From: Salicibibacter cibarius
Lineage (GTDB): Bacteria; Bacillota; Bacilli; Bacillales; Marinococcaceae
NCBI RefSeq assembly: GCF_016495725.1
Contig: NZ_CP054705.1
Coordinates: 1,488,001 to 1,552,000 of the forward strand
DNA length: 64,000 bases
Direction of reading: 5' to 3'
The translations under genes and the position numbers were made by a program. The notes below the pieces were generated by a model, which had not been told where the DNA came from, did not search any database, and saw nothing but the letters and a program-made list of their open reading frames with translations. The first letter of the stretch is position 1. Every line of letters starts with the position of its first letter. This document shows, one piece after another, positions 51,217 to 60,208 of the stretch.

Positions 51217-52065
51217 TTGCATCATTATTTTCGTTATTATGGGTTACCAACCAACATCGATTATCGCCGTTTTTCAATGAACGTTGATGGTGATTTCGTT
51301 GTTATGCAACGCTTCACGCCTCCACAACCTAAGGAAGAAATTTTACTCTTGCATGGATTTATGGAACACGTCGGGATGCTTGCTCCATTTATCTGTTCAT
51401 TAACCGAGCAGGGAAACAGTGTATCAGCGGTGGATTTTCAGGGGCATGGCCTATCCGGCGGAGAACGGCATCGTGTCGATAATTTTCGGGAATACGAGGT
51501 AACCTTGGGAAAAGCACTGGAAACGTTGGGAGAAGAAAACATTCACCCGCGTGTCATCATTGGCCATAGCACGGGCGCGGGGGTGGCTGCCCATTACATA
51601 CTATCCGAGCGTCACTTGCCTTGGCGAAAATTAATTCTCGTTGCCCCGTTGGCACGTTCCCGCGGGTGGCGACCTGCGAAACTTGGGTACTACGCTGCCA
51701 ATATGTTCGTGGAGGAAATTCCGAGGCGCTATCGGCACAATTCATCGGATCCGACCTATGTAGAGAAACAACGTGCAGACCCTTTGCAATCCGGGCGTAT
51801 TCCACTCGCGTGGGTGAGAGCAATGTTTGAATGGGAAGGACGCTTTCGCAAACTTGCCCCTCATTCGATGGACGTTGACATTATACAGGGGACAGATGAC
51901 CAAACGGTAGCCTGGGAGCATAATTTGCGTTTTTTTGAGGAAAAGTTTCCGAATGCCGCGATCGCATTAATTGAAAAGGGGAAGCATCAATTGCTTAATG
52001 AAGGAGAGCCGATCCGTTCTATCGTCTTTCGATTGATTCACCGAAGCATAGGCGGCAGATTATAA
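51217..52065 (+). CDS. Alpha/beta hydrolase, lysophospholipase-like
   Basis: The 282-residue protein has the hydrolase fold with oxyanion LLLHGFMEHVG, DFQGHGLSGGERHRVD, the nucleophile elbow VIIGHSTGAGVAAHYI (GHSTG), IIQGTDDQTV (Asp) and KGKHQLLNE (His). It is close to monoacylglycerol lipase/lysophospholipase proteins. GAGGAGGTG favours TTG 51217 over an overlapping GTG 51208. Directly after msrAB but probably separately used; a terminator follows. Confidence 0.9.
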   Translation: MHHYFRYYGLPTNIDYRRFSMNVDGDFVVMQRFTPPQPKEEILLLHGFMEHVGMLAPFICSLTEQGNSVSAVDFQGHGLSGGERHRVDNFREYEVTLGKALETLGEENIHPRVIIGHSTGAGVAAHYILSERHLPWRKLILVAPLARSRGWRPAKLGYYAANMFVEEIPRRYRHNSSDPTYVEKQRADPLQSGRIPLAWVRAMFEWEGRFRKLAPHSMDVDIIQGTDDQTVAWEHNLRFFEEKFPNAAIALIEKGKHQLLNEGEPIRSIVFRLIHRSIGGRL

Positions 52066-52096
52066 AAAAAGGCGCTTTAGGAGAGCGCCTTTTTTT
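52064..52096. terminator. Bidirectional terminator
   Basis: AGGCGCT pairs with AGCGCCT around TTAGGAG, with seven A before and seven T after, between convergent genes. Confidence 0.85.
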
Positions 52097-52238
52097 GATT
52101 GCTTCTTTTTTTAAGGCGGCGAAGTTGCTTGTCTTCGACGCGTCTTTCAATAGACTCGAGCATGTCCGAATCTTGCTCAAGATCCTGTTTATTTTGATCA
52201 ACCAACTCTGAAAATGACGTACGAAATGGTCTGCGCAT
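52077..52238 (-). CDS. fbpB: FbpB family small basic protein
   Basis: The 53-residue product reads MRRPFRTSFSELVDQNKQDL, EQDSDMLESIERRVEDKQLR, then a run of basic residues, the FbpB pattern. In B. subtilis FbpB helps the small RNA FsrA in the iron-sparing response and is under Fur control. No clear Fur box was recognised upstream, so iron control is inferred from the family. The longer frame to 52286 is not supported. Confidence 0.82.
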   Translation of the reverse strand: MRRPFRTSFSELVDQNKQDLEQDSDMLESIERRVEDKQLRRLKKRSNQKKALS

Positions 52239-52489
52239 ATGCGTTGTCTCTCTCTCCTTTTTTATATTAAAGAAAATGCCATTCAAAATTCTGTTTATTT
52301 TGTCGAAGAATGCACATTTTCTTTATATTTATTATAACGTATGTGAACCATGAATGCATTGATAAAATGTTACAATTTAAAGAAGAATTCATACTATTTC
52401 GCTTCATTTGGATGTTCATGGAAAGATAATATGGCGGTGTTTGTGGTAAACTAGACGTTAGATAAGATTTAACGTGTTTTGGAGGGATG

Positions 52490-52888
52490 ATGTTGGCTAG
52501 AAAAGAAACGAGATGGGTCACTTATATTACCGTGGGAAGTGTATCCGCACTGGTAGGGTTTTTGTTATTCAATAAAAATGCCAGAAATAAAACGGTTTCC
52601 TGCGTGAAGGAAGGCAAGCAATTTGTCACGGATGCCAGTGCGTTTGTCAAAGACAATCGGGAAGAGATCAGTGATTTGGTAAAGGGAACGACAGAAAAGG
52701 TCAATGAACGCTTGCAAGCAGCGGGCGAGGATGTTGAACAAATTGCCAAGCATTCGTCGCATTTAAAAGAGACCGTAACAGACGTCATAGACATTGCCAA
52801 AGAGACAGGTAAAGAGTTTCAAAACCATCGGAATAAAAATCAGCCCGCGCAGCCTGGTCTGACACAGCTTCCGCAGAACGAAAATTAA
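52490..52888 (+). CDS. YtxH-like small membrane-anchored protein
   Basis: One N-terminal membrane helix (WVTYITVGSVSALVGFLLFN) is followed by a charged amphipathic region likely to form coiled coils (KDNREEISDLVKGTTEKVNE, DVIDIAKETGKEFQNH). This is the YtxH-like layout of general-stress proteins. GGAGGG at 52481-52486 permits ATG 52487, ATG 52490 or TTG 52493; spacing fits the last two best. Precise role unknown. Confidence 0.72.
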   Translation: MLARKETRWVTYITVGSVSALVGFLLFNKNARNKTVSCVKEGKQFVTDASAFVKDNREEISDLVKGTTEKVNERLQAAGEDVEQIAKHSSHLKETVTDVIDIAKETGKEFQNHRNKNQPAQPGLTQLPQNEN

Positions 52889-52967
52889 CATCCGGGAAAT
52901 GCCAGGTTTAACTCCCCTGCACAGTGGAAATACAAACAGTAAAGACGATTAGGGGAGGACGAAACAG

Positions 52968-53753
52968 ATGGCTTTAGACGAAGAGTTGAACAGTATCAAA
53001 AGTAAAAAGGACGAGCTTGGGATCTTGACGATTTACTTAAACACGGATTTAAGTGAACATGATGAATGGAAGATTCGGCTTAAGAACGGGATCAAACGTC
53101 TCGAAGAGTACGCGGAAAAGAGCGGGGAAAAGGAGAGCAAAAAAGCTTTAAAACATCTTTTGCGTGAAGCAAATGCTTATATTTATGACCAGCAAAAAAA
53201 CATGCAAAAAAGTTTCGTTCTCATCGCTTCCGCCGATAGGGATATCTGGACGGCAAAAACCCTTCAAGTTCCCGTTGAAAGCTCGTTCCATTGGGACACG
53301 GAAGCAGACACGGCCCAGTTGGAAGAGCTGCAAGAAAAGTACCCGGCCACAGGGATTGTCGTCACGCAACAACGGGATGTTACGCTTATTGATACCGCGC
53401 TCGGCGAAGTTCGCGATGAGAAAAAGTTCAGTTGGGATTTGGAAAAAGAAGATTGGGTGGATTACGATGACCAATCATCGCCACCATCGGCGGCAGATAC
53501 AAGCATCGACGATTTTCAACGCCGCTTTGAAGAAAACAAGCATCGATGGTATAAAAACCTCGCCCCCGTATTATCAAAAGAACTGAAAAACAGGGGGGTA
53601 AATGGCGCTTATTTTGTCGGGAGCAAAGAATCCGTGTCTGAACTCACCCAACACATAAGTGACTCGTATATAAAAGGAAAAATTGCGAAAAACTTGGGAT
53701 CCAAACCTGCTCATGAAATCGTCAACGCAGTGTATGGTGCGGATATCCGCTAA
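52968..53753 (+). CDS. VLRF1/aeRF1-type release-factor-like protein
   Basis: The 261-residue protein begins LNSIKSKKDELGILTIYLNT and ends HEIVNAVYGADIR, with LREANAYIYDQQKNMQKSFV in between, as in the VLRF1 branch of bacterial eRF1-like proteins (related to Vms1/ANKZF1, which cut peptidyl-tRNA on stalled ribosomes). A ribosome-rescue role is inferred from the family. AGGGGAGGAC precedes ATG 52968. Follows the YtxH-like gene by about 80 bp. Confidence 0.75.
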   Translation: MALDEELNSIKSKKDELGILTIYLNTDLSEHDEWKIRLKNGIKRLEEYAEKSGEKESKKALKHLLREANAYIYDQQKNMQKSFVLIASADRDIWTAKTLQVPVESSFHWDTEADTAQLEELQEKYPATGIVVTQQRDVTLIDTALGEVRDEKKFSWDLEKEDWVDYDDQSSPPSAADTSIDDFQRRFEENKHRWYKNLAPVLSKELKNRGVNGAYFVGSKESVSELTQHISDSYIKGKIAKNLGSKPAHEIVNAVYGADIR

Positions 53754-53760
53754 AACAAAG

Positions 53761-53796
53761 AAGCCCTCAACAAAACATTGGGGGTTTTTTTTATTT
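53761..53796. terminator. Bidirectional terminator
   Basis: CCCTCAA pairs with TTGGGGG around CAAAACA, with a T-run on the plus side, between convergent genes. Confidence 0.75.
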
Positions 53797-54603
53797 TTCC
53801 TCACGGTGCATCTCCATCATGACGGCATTTAGTTGTGCGCCGAGCAGAATCATAAAAGCGGTTAAAAAAAACCAGATCATCAGACCGATGATCGTACCAA
53901 GCCCCCCGTAGACAAGGGTGTAATCATTCCATTGATTAAAATGGGAGAAGCCGAATGAGGCTGCTTGCCATCCAACAGTCGCGAATAATGCGCCGGGCCA
54001 TGTGTCGCGCCAGCTCATACGTTGGCTCGGTACGATAATATAAAGAATGAGCAACACGATCCCGACAACAAAAAAACTAATCCCCCAACGGATAAACGAC
54101 CAGAAGATATGCATCGCCTCTTCCAGCCCAAGGGCGGTAAAAATAAACCGGCCAATGGGTTCGCCGAAGACAGGAAACAACAACGAAACAATGACTGCCG
54201 TCAGTAACGTAAAGACGAGTACAAACCCGACGATAATCATTCGCGACAAGGATGGATCGGGGAATTGGTAAGCGCTGTTGACCGCGCGAATAACGGCAAA
54301 GGAGCCCATTAGCGTCATCCAAACGGTGACAAGCGAACTGATGGAAAGCGTCTCTGTTCGTCGAACATCCAAGACATTACTCAAATTTCCGGCGATGAAC
54401 GATAGTAAGTTTTCCGGTACATAGGGTTGAATGAGCACAAGAACATCATGGACGCCAACCGGAAAAAAGTGCAGAATGCTAAGAAGAACAATGAGCAAAG
54501 GAAACAATGCCAATAGAAAATAGTAGGCCATCTGCGCGGCGATATCAAATAGTCTGTATTCCCAGGTTGATTGAATCATACGCTTCACAATCGCTATAGC
54601 CAT
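53791..54603 (-). CDS. YihY/BrkB family membrane protein
   Basis: The 270-residue protein has six membrane helices and the family signature FDIAAQMAYYFLLALFPLLI near residue 21, plus GGLGTIIGLMIWFFLTAFMI and LLGAQLNAVMME at the end. The family was first called RNase BN in error; it is an envelope protein of unsettled function. AGGAGATG before ATG 54603 sets the start. It is followed by the 54.7 kb repeat array upstream of its promoter. Confidence 0.92.
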   Translation of the reverse strand: MAIAIVKRMIQSTWEYRLFDIAAQMAYYFLLALFPLLIVLLSILHFFPVGVHDVLVLIQPYVPENLLSFIAGNLSNVLDVRRTETLSISSLVTVWMTLMGSFAVIRAVNSAYQFPDPSLSRMIIVGFVLVFTLLTAVIVSLLFPVFGEPIGRFIFTALGLEEAMHIFWSFIRWGISFFVVGIVLLILYIIVPSQRMSWRDTWPGALFATVGWQAASFGFSHFNQWNDYTLVYGGLGTIIGLMIWFFLTAFMILLGAQLNAVMMEMHREEK

Positions 54604-54729
54604 ATTGCATCTCCTGTTAGTACGCAAGGGTAATGTTTCACATTATGGCATTTTTTCGGATGTAAAGGCAAATGGCGGGATGGTTTGGGAGGGGTATGGT
54701 GCCCGAAACCGGTAGTGTCCAGAGTTAGT

Positions 54730-55070
54730 CCAGCCCCGTTTCGGTCGCCATGAAGTGGTCATGAAGCCCGAACCCTATGTTCCAGCCCCATTTCGGTCGC
54801 CATGAAGTGGTCATGAAGCCCGAACCCTGTGTTCCAGCTTCGTTTCGGTCGTCATGAAGTGGTTATGAAGCCCGAACCCTGTGTTCCAGCCCCATTTCGG
54901 TCGCCATGAAGTGGTCATGAAGCCCGAACCCTGTGTTCCAGCTTCGTTTCGGTCGTCATGAAGTGGTTATGAAGCCCGAACCCTGTGTTCCAGCTCCGTT
55001 TCGGTCATCATGAAGTGGTTATGAAGTCCACCCCCTCGGAAGCGCGCCCCATTACGGTCGCCATGAAACG
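54730..55070. repeat. 52-bp tandem repeat array, six units plus a remnant
   Basis: TTTCGG recurs at 54739, 54791, 54843, 54895, 54947 and 54999, exactly 52 bp apart, with a diverged TTACGG at 55052. A unit reads CCAGCCCCGTTTCGGTCGCC, ATGAAGTGGTCATGAAGCCC, GAACCCTGTGTT. On the minus strand the core (TTCGGGCTTCATGACCACTT, then CATGGCGACCGAAAC) matches the unit at 48299-48609, so the two arrays are one family in opposite orientations. It lies directly after the exporter gene at 55074. Confidence 0.92.
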
Positions 55071-55073
55071 GCA

Positions 55074-56471
55074 TCACCACCGTTTTCTTAGATAAAAGAC
55101 GAGAATAATGGAGGCCACCAGTAAGGAGGCGACAAGCAAGTAGGAATCTCGGACTGCCTGCTCACCTGCTGCTATCGAATCGCTTCCGATCAAATGCGCC
55201 CCCCTCCGATATTCAAAAAAGATCGATAAAAATACAATGCAGATCACTTTCATTAATTGCCGGGAAACGTTGTTGAATGCTGATCCTGCAGGAACGTGGG
55301 TTTCTTTTAAAGCGTTCAATCCTGCTGTGGACGCGGGCGTATTAATCAATCCGTTTCCGATCCCCTGGATAACCAAGAAAACAATAAGCATAATGATCCC
55401 AACTTGCCCGATGGAAAGCGCGATGGCAAACGTGGCAATTGTTGTAACAACAACACCGGTCATAATGACGATGTAAGGTCCTTTTTTATCGAGCACCCGC
55501 CCTCCGATCGTCATGGCAATGCCCATGGATATCGCTTGCGGAAAGAGAACGAAGCCGGCGTACAGAGGAGAATAGCCATAAATGTCCTGAATAAGGATAG
55601 GGACAAACAACAAAACTGAAAACATAGCCATTACGCTGAAATTAATGACAAGCAAACTTCCGCTAAAAACAGCATTTTTTAAAATGCGTATGTTCAAAAG
55701 AGGTTCATCGCTTCTAAGTTCTTGCCAAATAAATAGTACGAGCCCAGCCACACCGGCAACGATAAGCCCATACACCCACAGCTCTCCGGGATAGGACTGC
55801 AAGAGATCGATCCCGATCATGGTGGCGACGAGACCGAAACTAATGAATAGAAATCCGCGCCAATCAAATCTAAGCATTGTTGGCTTTGTATCCTTTTGAA
55901 GAAAGTACAGGGCAGCGCCTGCAGCGATAAACGCGGTGGGAACATTAATATAAAACAGCATTTCCCAAGAAAAAAACTCTAAAAGTACACCGCCAAGGGT
56001 TGGGCCAATGGTCGGGGCGACCATGGCGGCGATCCCCCAAATGCCCAACGCGAGTCCGCGTTCATTTTTCGGAAAGTGCTTGAAGATGAGCATCATCGTA
56101 AGCGGCATAATCAAACCGCCGCCGAACCCTTGAAACAATCGAAAGACAATGATGCTCGTAAAATTCCAAGAAAAAGGGCCGGCCAAAGAACCGGCAAAAA
56201 AAATAAGCGTACCAATTAAAAAGATTTTTTTAGGTCCAAAGCGTTTACTTAGGTAACTTGTAAGCGGCATCACGATTGCCATTCCCAATGCAAACGCGGT
56301 AATAATCCACTGCCCTTCGACAGCAGTAATTTGAAAAAGATCCATAAAATACGGAAGGGCAACATTCATAAGGCTGTTGTTTAAAATAACCATAAAACCG
56401 CCGAGCAATGCAGCGATGAGTACGCCCCATTTACTAACACTTTTTGTATCTTGAACTTCTGTCTCTTGCAT
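55074..56471 (-). CDS. EmrB/QacA-type MFS drug exporter
   Basis: The 465-residue exporter has KWGVLIAALLGGFMVILNNS, a motif-A segment LTSYLSKRFGPKKIFLIGTL, and antiporter motif RLFQGFGGGLIMPLTMMLIF, with about 14 hydrophobic segments. It is the third DHA2 exporter in this window but the three differ in sequence. AGGAGATG upstream gives ATG 56471; the frame opens three codons earlier. The compound exported is unknown; no regulator is adjacent. Confidence 0.92.
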   Translation of the reverse strand: MQETEVQDTKSVSKWGVLIAALLGGFMVILNNSLMNVALPYFMDLFQITAVEGQWIITAFALGMAIVMPLTSYLSKRFGPKKIFLIGTLIFFAGSLAGPFSWNFTSIIVFRLFQGFGGGLIMPLTMMLIFKHFPKNERGLALGIWGIAAMVAPTIGPTLGGVLLEFFSWEMLFYINVPTAFIAAGAALYFLQKDTKPTMLRFDWRGFLFISFGLVATMIGIDLLQSYPGELWVYGLIVAGVAGLVLFIWQELRSDEPLLNIRILKNAVFSGSLLVINFSVMAMFSVLLFVPILIQDIYGYSPLYAGFVLFPQAISMGIAMTIGGRVLDKKGPYIVIMTGVVVTTIATFAIALSIGQVGIIMLIVFLVIQGIGNGLINTPASTAGLNALKETHVPAGSAFNNVSRQLMKVICIVFLSIFFEYRRGAHLIGSDSIAAGEQAVRDSYLLVASLLVASIILVFYLRKRW

Positions 56472-56525
56472 GTTGAACATCTCCTGGCGAAAAAAAAAGC
56501 GAAGTTACTAATATCTTAGCATAAA

Positions 56526-58322
56526 TTAATAGTGGCTGAAATCCGGGAGTAGATTTTGCGTTTCCATATAAAGGCGGAAAGGGCAACCTTCATCCTCTAA
56601 CCGTTGTTGGACACCGTGGAGCGTGAATGCCGTACGGTCAAGGCTTGAAGACACTTCCTCCCAGAAAAGAGGGCAGGCGACGAGCGCTTCCGCATTTCCC
56701 CTGAGTGAATACGGTGCGATGATTGTCTTTCCAAACGCATGCTGGGGAATATCGATGTACAGCTTTTGCCCACGGTGTTTTTTGAAACGTTCCCGCGTAA
56801 ATAAATCAGGCCTTGCCCGCAAGCAGTAAGCACCGATTGCTTCCGTAAACGGATGCGTTTCTTCGTATGTGTATCGGTTTTCAATGAGGGGGACATACAC
56901 TTGCAACCCTTTATTTCCGGAAAATTTCACAAAGCTTGTTAACCCGAGCTGATCGAAGATGTCTTTTAAAACATTTGCCCCTTCGATCGCCAATGAAAAA
57001 GCTTCCACATCCGGCGGGTCAAGATCAAGGACGATCTCTTCGACGTAACGGCTCGACGATAGCGAAAACGGAATGTGCCATTCGATAGCGAGTTGGTTGG
57101 CAAGCCACAGCAATGTATCGACGTGATTGGAAATGATATAATCGATCTCTTCAAAGGTTTCGGTTTCTACATAGGAAGGGGCGTATTCCGGGCATTGTTT
57201 TTGAAAAAAAGCTTCGCCAAACCTTCCATGCGGATAGCGAACGACGGTCAGTAACCGCTCGGCAAGATGGGGCAGACAAAAGGGTGCAACCGTTCGTGTG
57301 TAGGCAAGAAAATCGCGCTTGAAAATCTCGGGTGCTTCCCACAAAGGTTTGTCGGGGTGGGTGAGCGTTACCCGCTTCGGCCATTTCAACATGGCATTTT
57401 CCCACGTTTCCCATGTACACCTTCCGGCAGGGATGTTGAGTTCAAATGACTGGAAATGGGCTTCCCGAAAATCATTGCTGTACGTCGTAAACGCGAGCGT
57501 CACAACGATGGACGGATTGATCTCATATTTCTGCGCTTGTGCATTCCAGCTGCCGTTATTTTTTATGATGGTGACGAGTGTTTCTTTTTCCGTTTTTGAA
57601 AATCCATGAGGACACTGGCCAAGGGTGACAGCTTTTCCATCTTTAAAAACCCCGACTTCAAAATATCCATTGGCGGGCGTATAAGAAAGGATGAAACAGG
57701 TAATCACGTAAGGGGTTTTAATTTTTAACCAGGATTCCGAGCGTTTCCCGCTGTAAGTATGCTGACGTATTTTAGCAACGATCCCCTCGCTGCGATATAG
57801 TTTGGCTTGATATTGAACGGTTTCAGCATTCTCATACATAGGGATCGATTGTATCCGGCGTGTATCATGGTGCGCTGGGTTTGTAGGCAGATCAAAATTC
57901 TTGAATGTTCTTTCCAATTCTTTTTTTCTCTTTATGTAGGGTTCATTTTTTAATTCCCGATCCTCGTATACAAGGATATCAAAGGCGAGAAAGTACGCAG
58001 GACGCTTACGGCTTGCGGCAAGAATGGAAGCTTGTGAACGAAGGCGATGCCGGCTTTTAAGGGCATGAAAATCGGCAAGTCCCGGGTTTTGAAAAAGAAC
58101 GATTTCACCGTCGAGGTGCACGGTTTTTTTCGGGAAATGTCGCTGGCAAGTGTCTATAATTTCGGGAAATTGTTTTTCCAAACGATTATGATTACGGCTG
58201 AACAAGGTGCATGTCGACCCGTCCCAAATTAGCTGCGCGCGATACCCATCGTATTTTAATTCATAATGCCATTGTTTTCCCTCGGGAAGTTGTTCCCGGC
58301 TGAATGCTAACATGAATGACAT
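56526..58322 (-). CDS. ligD: DNA ligase D (ligase plus polymerase)
   Basis: The 598-residue enzyme starts with the ATP-dependent ligase domain, whose catalytic lysine is in HYELKYDGYRAQLIW near residue 23, with VHLDGEIVLF and EGIVAKIRQHTYSGKRSESW further on. From about residue 320 follows the primase/polymerase domain with the metal-binding EEIVLDLDPPDVEAF and KFSGNKGLQVYVPL. No phosphoesterase domain is present, as in B. subtilis LigD (YkoU). With Ku, divergently encoded 120 bp away, it forms the two-protein non-homologous end-joining system used mainly in spores. GGAGGTG before ATG 58322. Confidence 0.95.
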   Translation of the reverse strand: MSFMLAFSREQLPEGKQWHYELKYDGYRAQLIWDGSTCTLFSRNHNRLEKQFPEIIDTCQRHFPKKTVHLDGEIVLFQNPGLADFHALKSRHRLRSQASILAASRKRPAYFLAFDILVYEDRELKNEPYIKRKKELERTFKNFDLPTNPAHHDTRRIQSIPMYENAETVQYQAKLYRSEGIVAKIRQHTYSGKRSESWLKIKTPYVITCFILSYTPANGYFEVGVFKDGKAVTLGQCPHGFSKTEKETLVTIIKNNGSWNAQAQKYEINPSIVVTLAFTTYSNDFREAHFQSFELNIPAGRCTWETWENAMLKWPKRVTLTHPDKPLWEAPEIFKRDFLAYTRTVAPFCLPHLAERLLTVVRYPHGRFGEAFFQKQCPEYAPSYVETETFEEIDYIISNHVDTLLWLANQLAIEWHIPFSLSSSRYVEEIVLDLDPPDVEAFSLAIEGANVLKDIFDQLGLTSFVKFSGNKGLQVYVPLIENRYTYEETHPFTEAIGAYCLRARPDLFTRERFKKHRGQKLYIDIPQHAFGKTIIAPYSLRGNAEALVACPLFWEEVSSSLDRTAFTLHGVQQRLEDEGCPFRLYMETQNLLPDFSHY

Positions 58323-58442
58323 GCGAACACCTCCGCCAATAGCTTTCTACACATTGTTTTCTTTATGTGAAAAACCATATTTTACAACGCATGCCTGTCT
58401 TTTTAACGATCAAACTAAGATTTAAAAAGGGAGGGAAGGCTG

Positions 58443-59267
58443 TTGCACACTATTTGGAAAGGAAGCATTTCGTTCGGGCTTGTCTCAATCCCTGTCAAAT
58501 TACATGCGGCGACCGAAAATAAAGACGTATCATTTCGGAATCTTCATCAGAAGTGTCATACACCGATCAAATACGAGAAAGTTTGCCCGGTTTGTGAGGA
58601 AACGGTGGAAAAGGAGGATATCGTCAAAGGACATGAAATGAACGACGGCCGCTTTGTCATCGTCGGAGACGAAGAATTGAAGGAGTTAAAAGAAGCAAAC
58701 ACGGAGAAAGCAGTGGAAATTCTTGACTTTATCCATATCGATGAAATTGACCCTGTCTATTTTAATCGCAGCTATTATTTGGGACCAGACGAGGGAGGGT
58801 CGAAGGCGTACGCCCTTTTACGCAAAGCCCTTTTCGATACTCGCAAAGTAGGGATTGCCAAGATCATGATTCGTTCCAAAGAACAGTTGGCTGTTTTGAG
58901 GATCCGCGACGAGACGTTGCTCATGGAGACGTTACATTATCCCGATGAAATTCGCGCAAGCGCCGATGTCCCCAATGTCCCGTCAAGTGAGGATATCGAT
59001 AAAAAAGAGCTTGATACGGCGGTTCTGTTGATCGATCAGTTAACGGCAAGCTTCGAGCCGGAAAAATATGAAGATGAATACAGGAAAAACTTACTCGCGC
59101 TCATTGAATCGAAACAAAACGGCGAAAGTGTCGTCACTCCCGATAAGGAAGAAAAGCCAGATAATGTGACAGATCTAATGGATGCGCTGCAAGCATCGGT
59201 CGACCGCACGAAGAAGAAAACAACGGCAGCAAAAAAGAAATCGGCAACGTCAAAGAAATCGTCATAA
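58443..59267 (+). CDS. ku: Non-homologous end-joining protein Ku
   Basis: The 274-residue protein is the bacterial Ku core: HTIWKGSISFGLVSIPVKLH, KCHTPIKYEKVCPVCEETVE (Cys pair), FDTRKVGIAKIMIRSKEQLA and VLRIRDETLLMETLHYPDEI, ending in a Lys-rich tail (KKKTTAAKKKSATSKKS) as in many Ku proteins. It forms a ring dimer on broken DNA ends and recruits LigD, which is divergent from it. GGGAGGG precedes a TTG start at 58443. Confidence 0.95.
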   Translation: MHTIWKGSISFGLVSIPVKLHAATENKDVSFRNLHQKCHTPIKYEKVCPVCEETVEKEDIVKGHEMNDGRFVIVGDEELKELKEANTEKAVEILDFIHIDEIDPVYFNRSYYLGPDEGGSKAYALLRKALFDTRKVGIAKIMIRSKEQLAVLRIRDETLLMETLHYPDEIRASADVPNVPSSEDIDKKELDTAVLLIDQLTASFEPEKYEDEYRKNLLALIESKQNGESVVTPDKEEKPDNVTDLMDALQASVDRTKKKTTAAKKKSATSKKSS

Positions 59268-59268
59268 C

Positions 59269-59304
59269 TGAACCGTCGGACCATAAAGGCCGGCGGTTTT
59301 TTCC
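59269..59304 (+). terminator. Terminator of ku
   Basis: AACCGTCGG pairs with CCGGCGGTT, followed by TTTTCC. Confidence 0.7.
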
Positions 59305-59405
59305 AGGCATGACAAAAATTTAATCACTCTGAGTAATATTCATTTTTTTGGGCAAAAGAAGAGAGAATTCCTTTTCAAACAATCATAAATAAAGGAGGGG
59401 AACAA

Positions 59406-60173
59406 ATGGCAGACGAAAACGAAGAACAACAAACAAAAGGCTTATCTCGGCGGCAGTTTCTTAAAAATAGCGGTTATGTTGTAGGCGGGGCTGTCGGTGG
59501 CGGGCTCCTTGGCGGCGTTTTCACGCAAAATTTTATCGGTACAACAGATGCTCCGGATACCGCTACGGAGGGAGATACCACTTCACCCGAGCAGCTGACA
59601 CATGCACGCATGTTTTTCAAACGGCAGGAAGATTTTGACGTGTTAAGCGCGGCTGTAGAACGGATTTTTCCTGATGACGAAACCGGGCCGGGTGCCATTA
59701 GTCTTGGCGTTCCTTATTTTATAGATAAACAACTTGCCGGTGAGTATGGGTTTAATTCTCGTGAATATATGCAAGGACCATTTTTTGAAGGTGCACCGAC
59801 GCAAGGCCCGCAGTCGGGAATGTTACGCAGGGGTATATTTCTGGGCGGTGTTCGCACGATCCAAAACATAGCTCAAAATGAACATGGCGAATCTTACTTC
59901 GATCTGGAACCCGAGGTTCAAGATGAAATTCTGGAAGCATTTGAAGATGGCGAAGTCGATATGACGGGCGTTGCTTCCGATGAGTTTTTTGCCATGCTAA
60001 GGACAGCAACGATCGAGGGAGCTTATTCCGATCCTGTTTATGGCGGGAATTACAACATGGATGGATGGCGTCAAATTCAGTATCCGGGCTCGCAGATGGC
60101 TTATACGGATGTCGTTGCAGAAGAAGAATTTGTAGAAATGGATCCGGTCAGTTTACATGACCATCATGAATAA
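59406..60173 (+). CDS. Gluconate 2-dehydrogenase subunit 3 family protein, Tat signal
   Basis: The N-terminus SRRQFLKNSGYVVGGAVGGG is a twin-arginine signal. The rest follows the small subunit of GMC-type membrane dehydrogenases (FPDDETGPGAISLGVPYFID, and DPVYGGNYNMDGWRQIQYPG). The subunit is needed to export or stabilise the FAD subunit encoded 35 bp downstream. AAAGGAGGGG precedes ATG 59406. No cytochrome subunit gene is adjacent. Confidence 0.9.
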   Translation: MADENEEQQTKGLSRRQFLKNSGYVVGGAVGGGLLGGVFTQNFIGTTDAPDTATEGDTTSPEQLTHARMFFKRQEDFDVLSAAVERIFPDDETGPGAISLGVPYFIDKQLAGEYGFNSREYMQGPFFEGAPTQGPQSGMLRRGIFLGGVRTIQNIAQNEHGESYFDLEPEVQDEILEAFEDGEVDMTGVASDEFFAMLRTATIEGAYSDPVYGGNYNMDGWRQIQYPGSQMAYTDVVAEEEFVEMDPVSLHDHHE

Positions 60174-60208
60174 CCGATTCAATGTGGAAAAGGTAAAGGA
60201 GGGCGATT

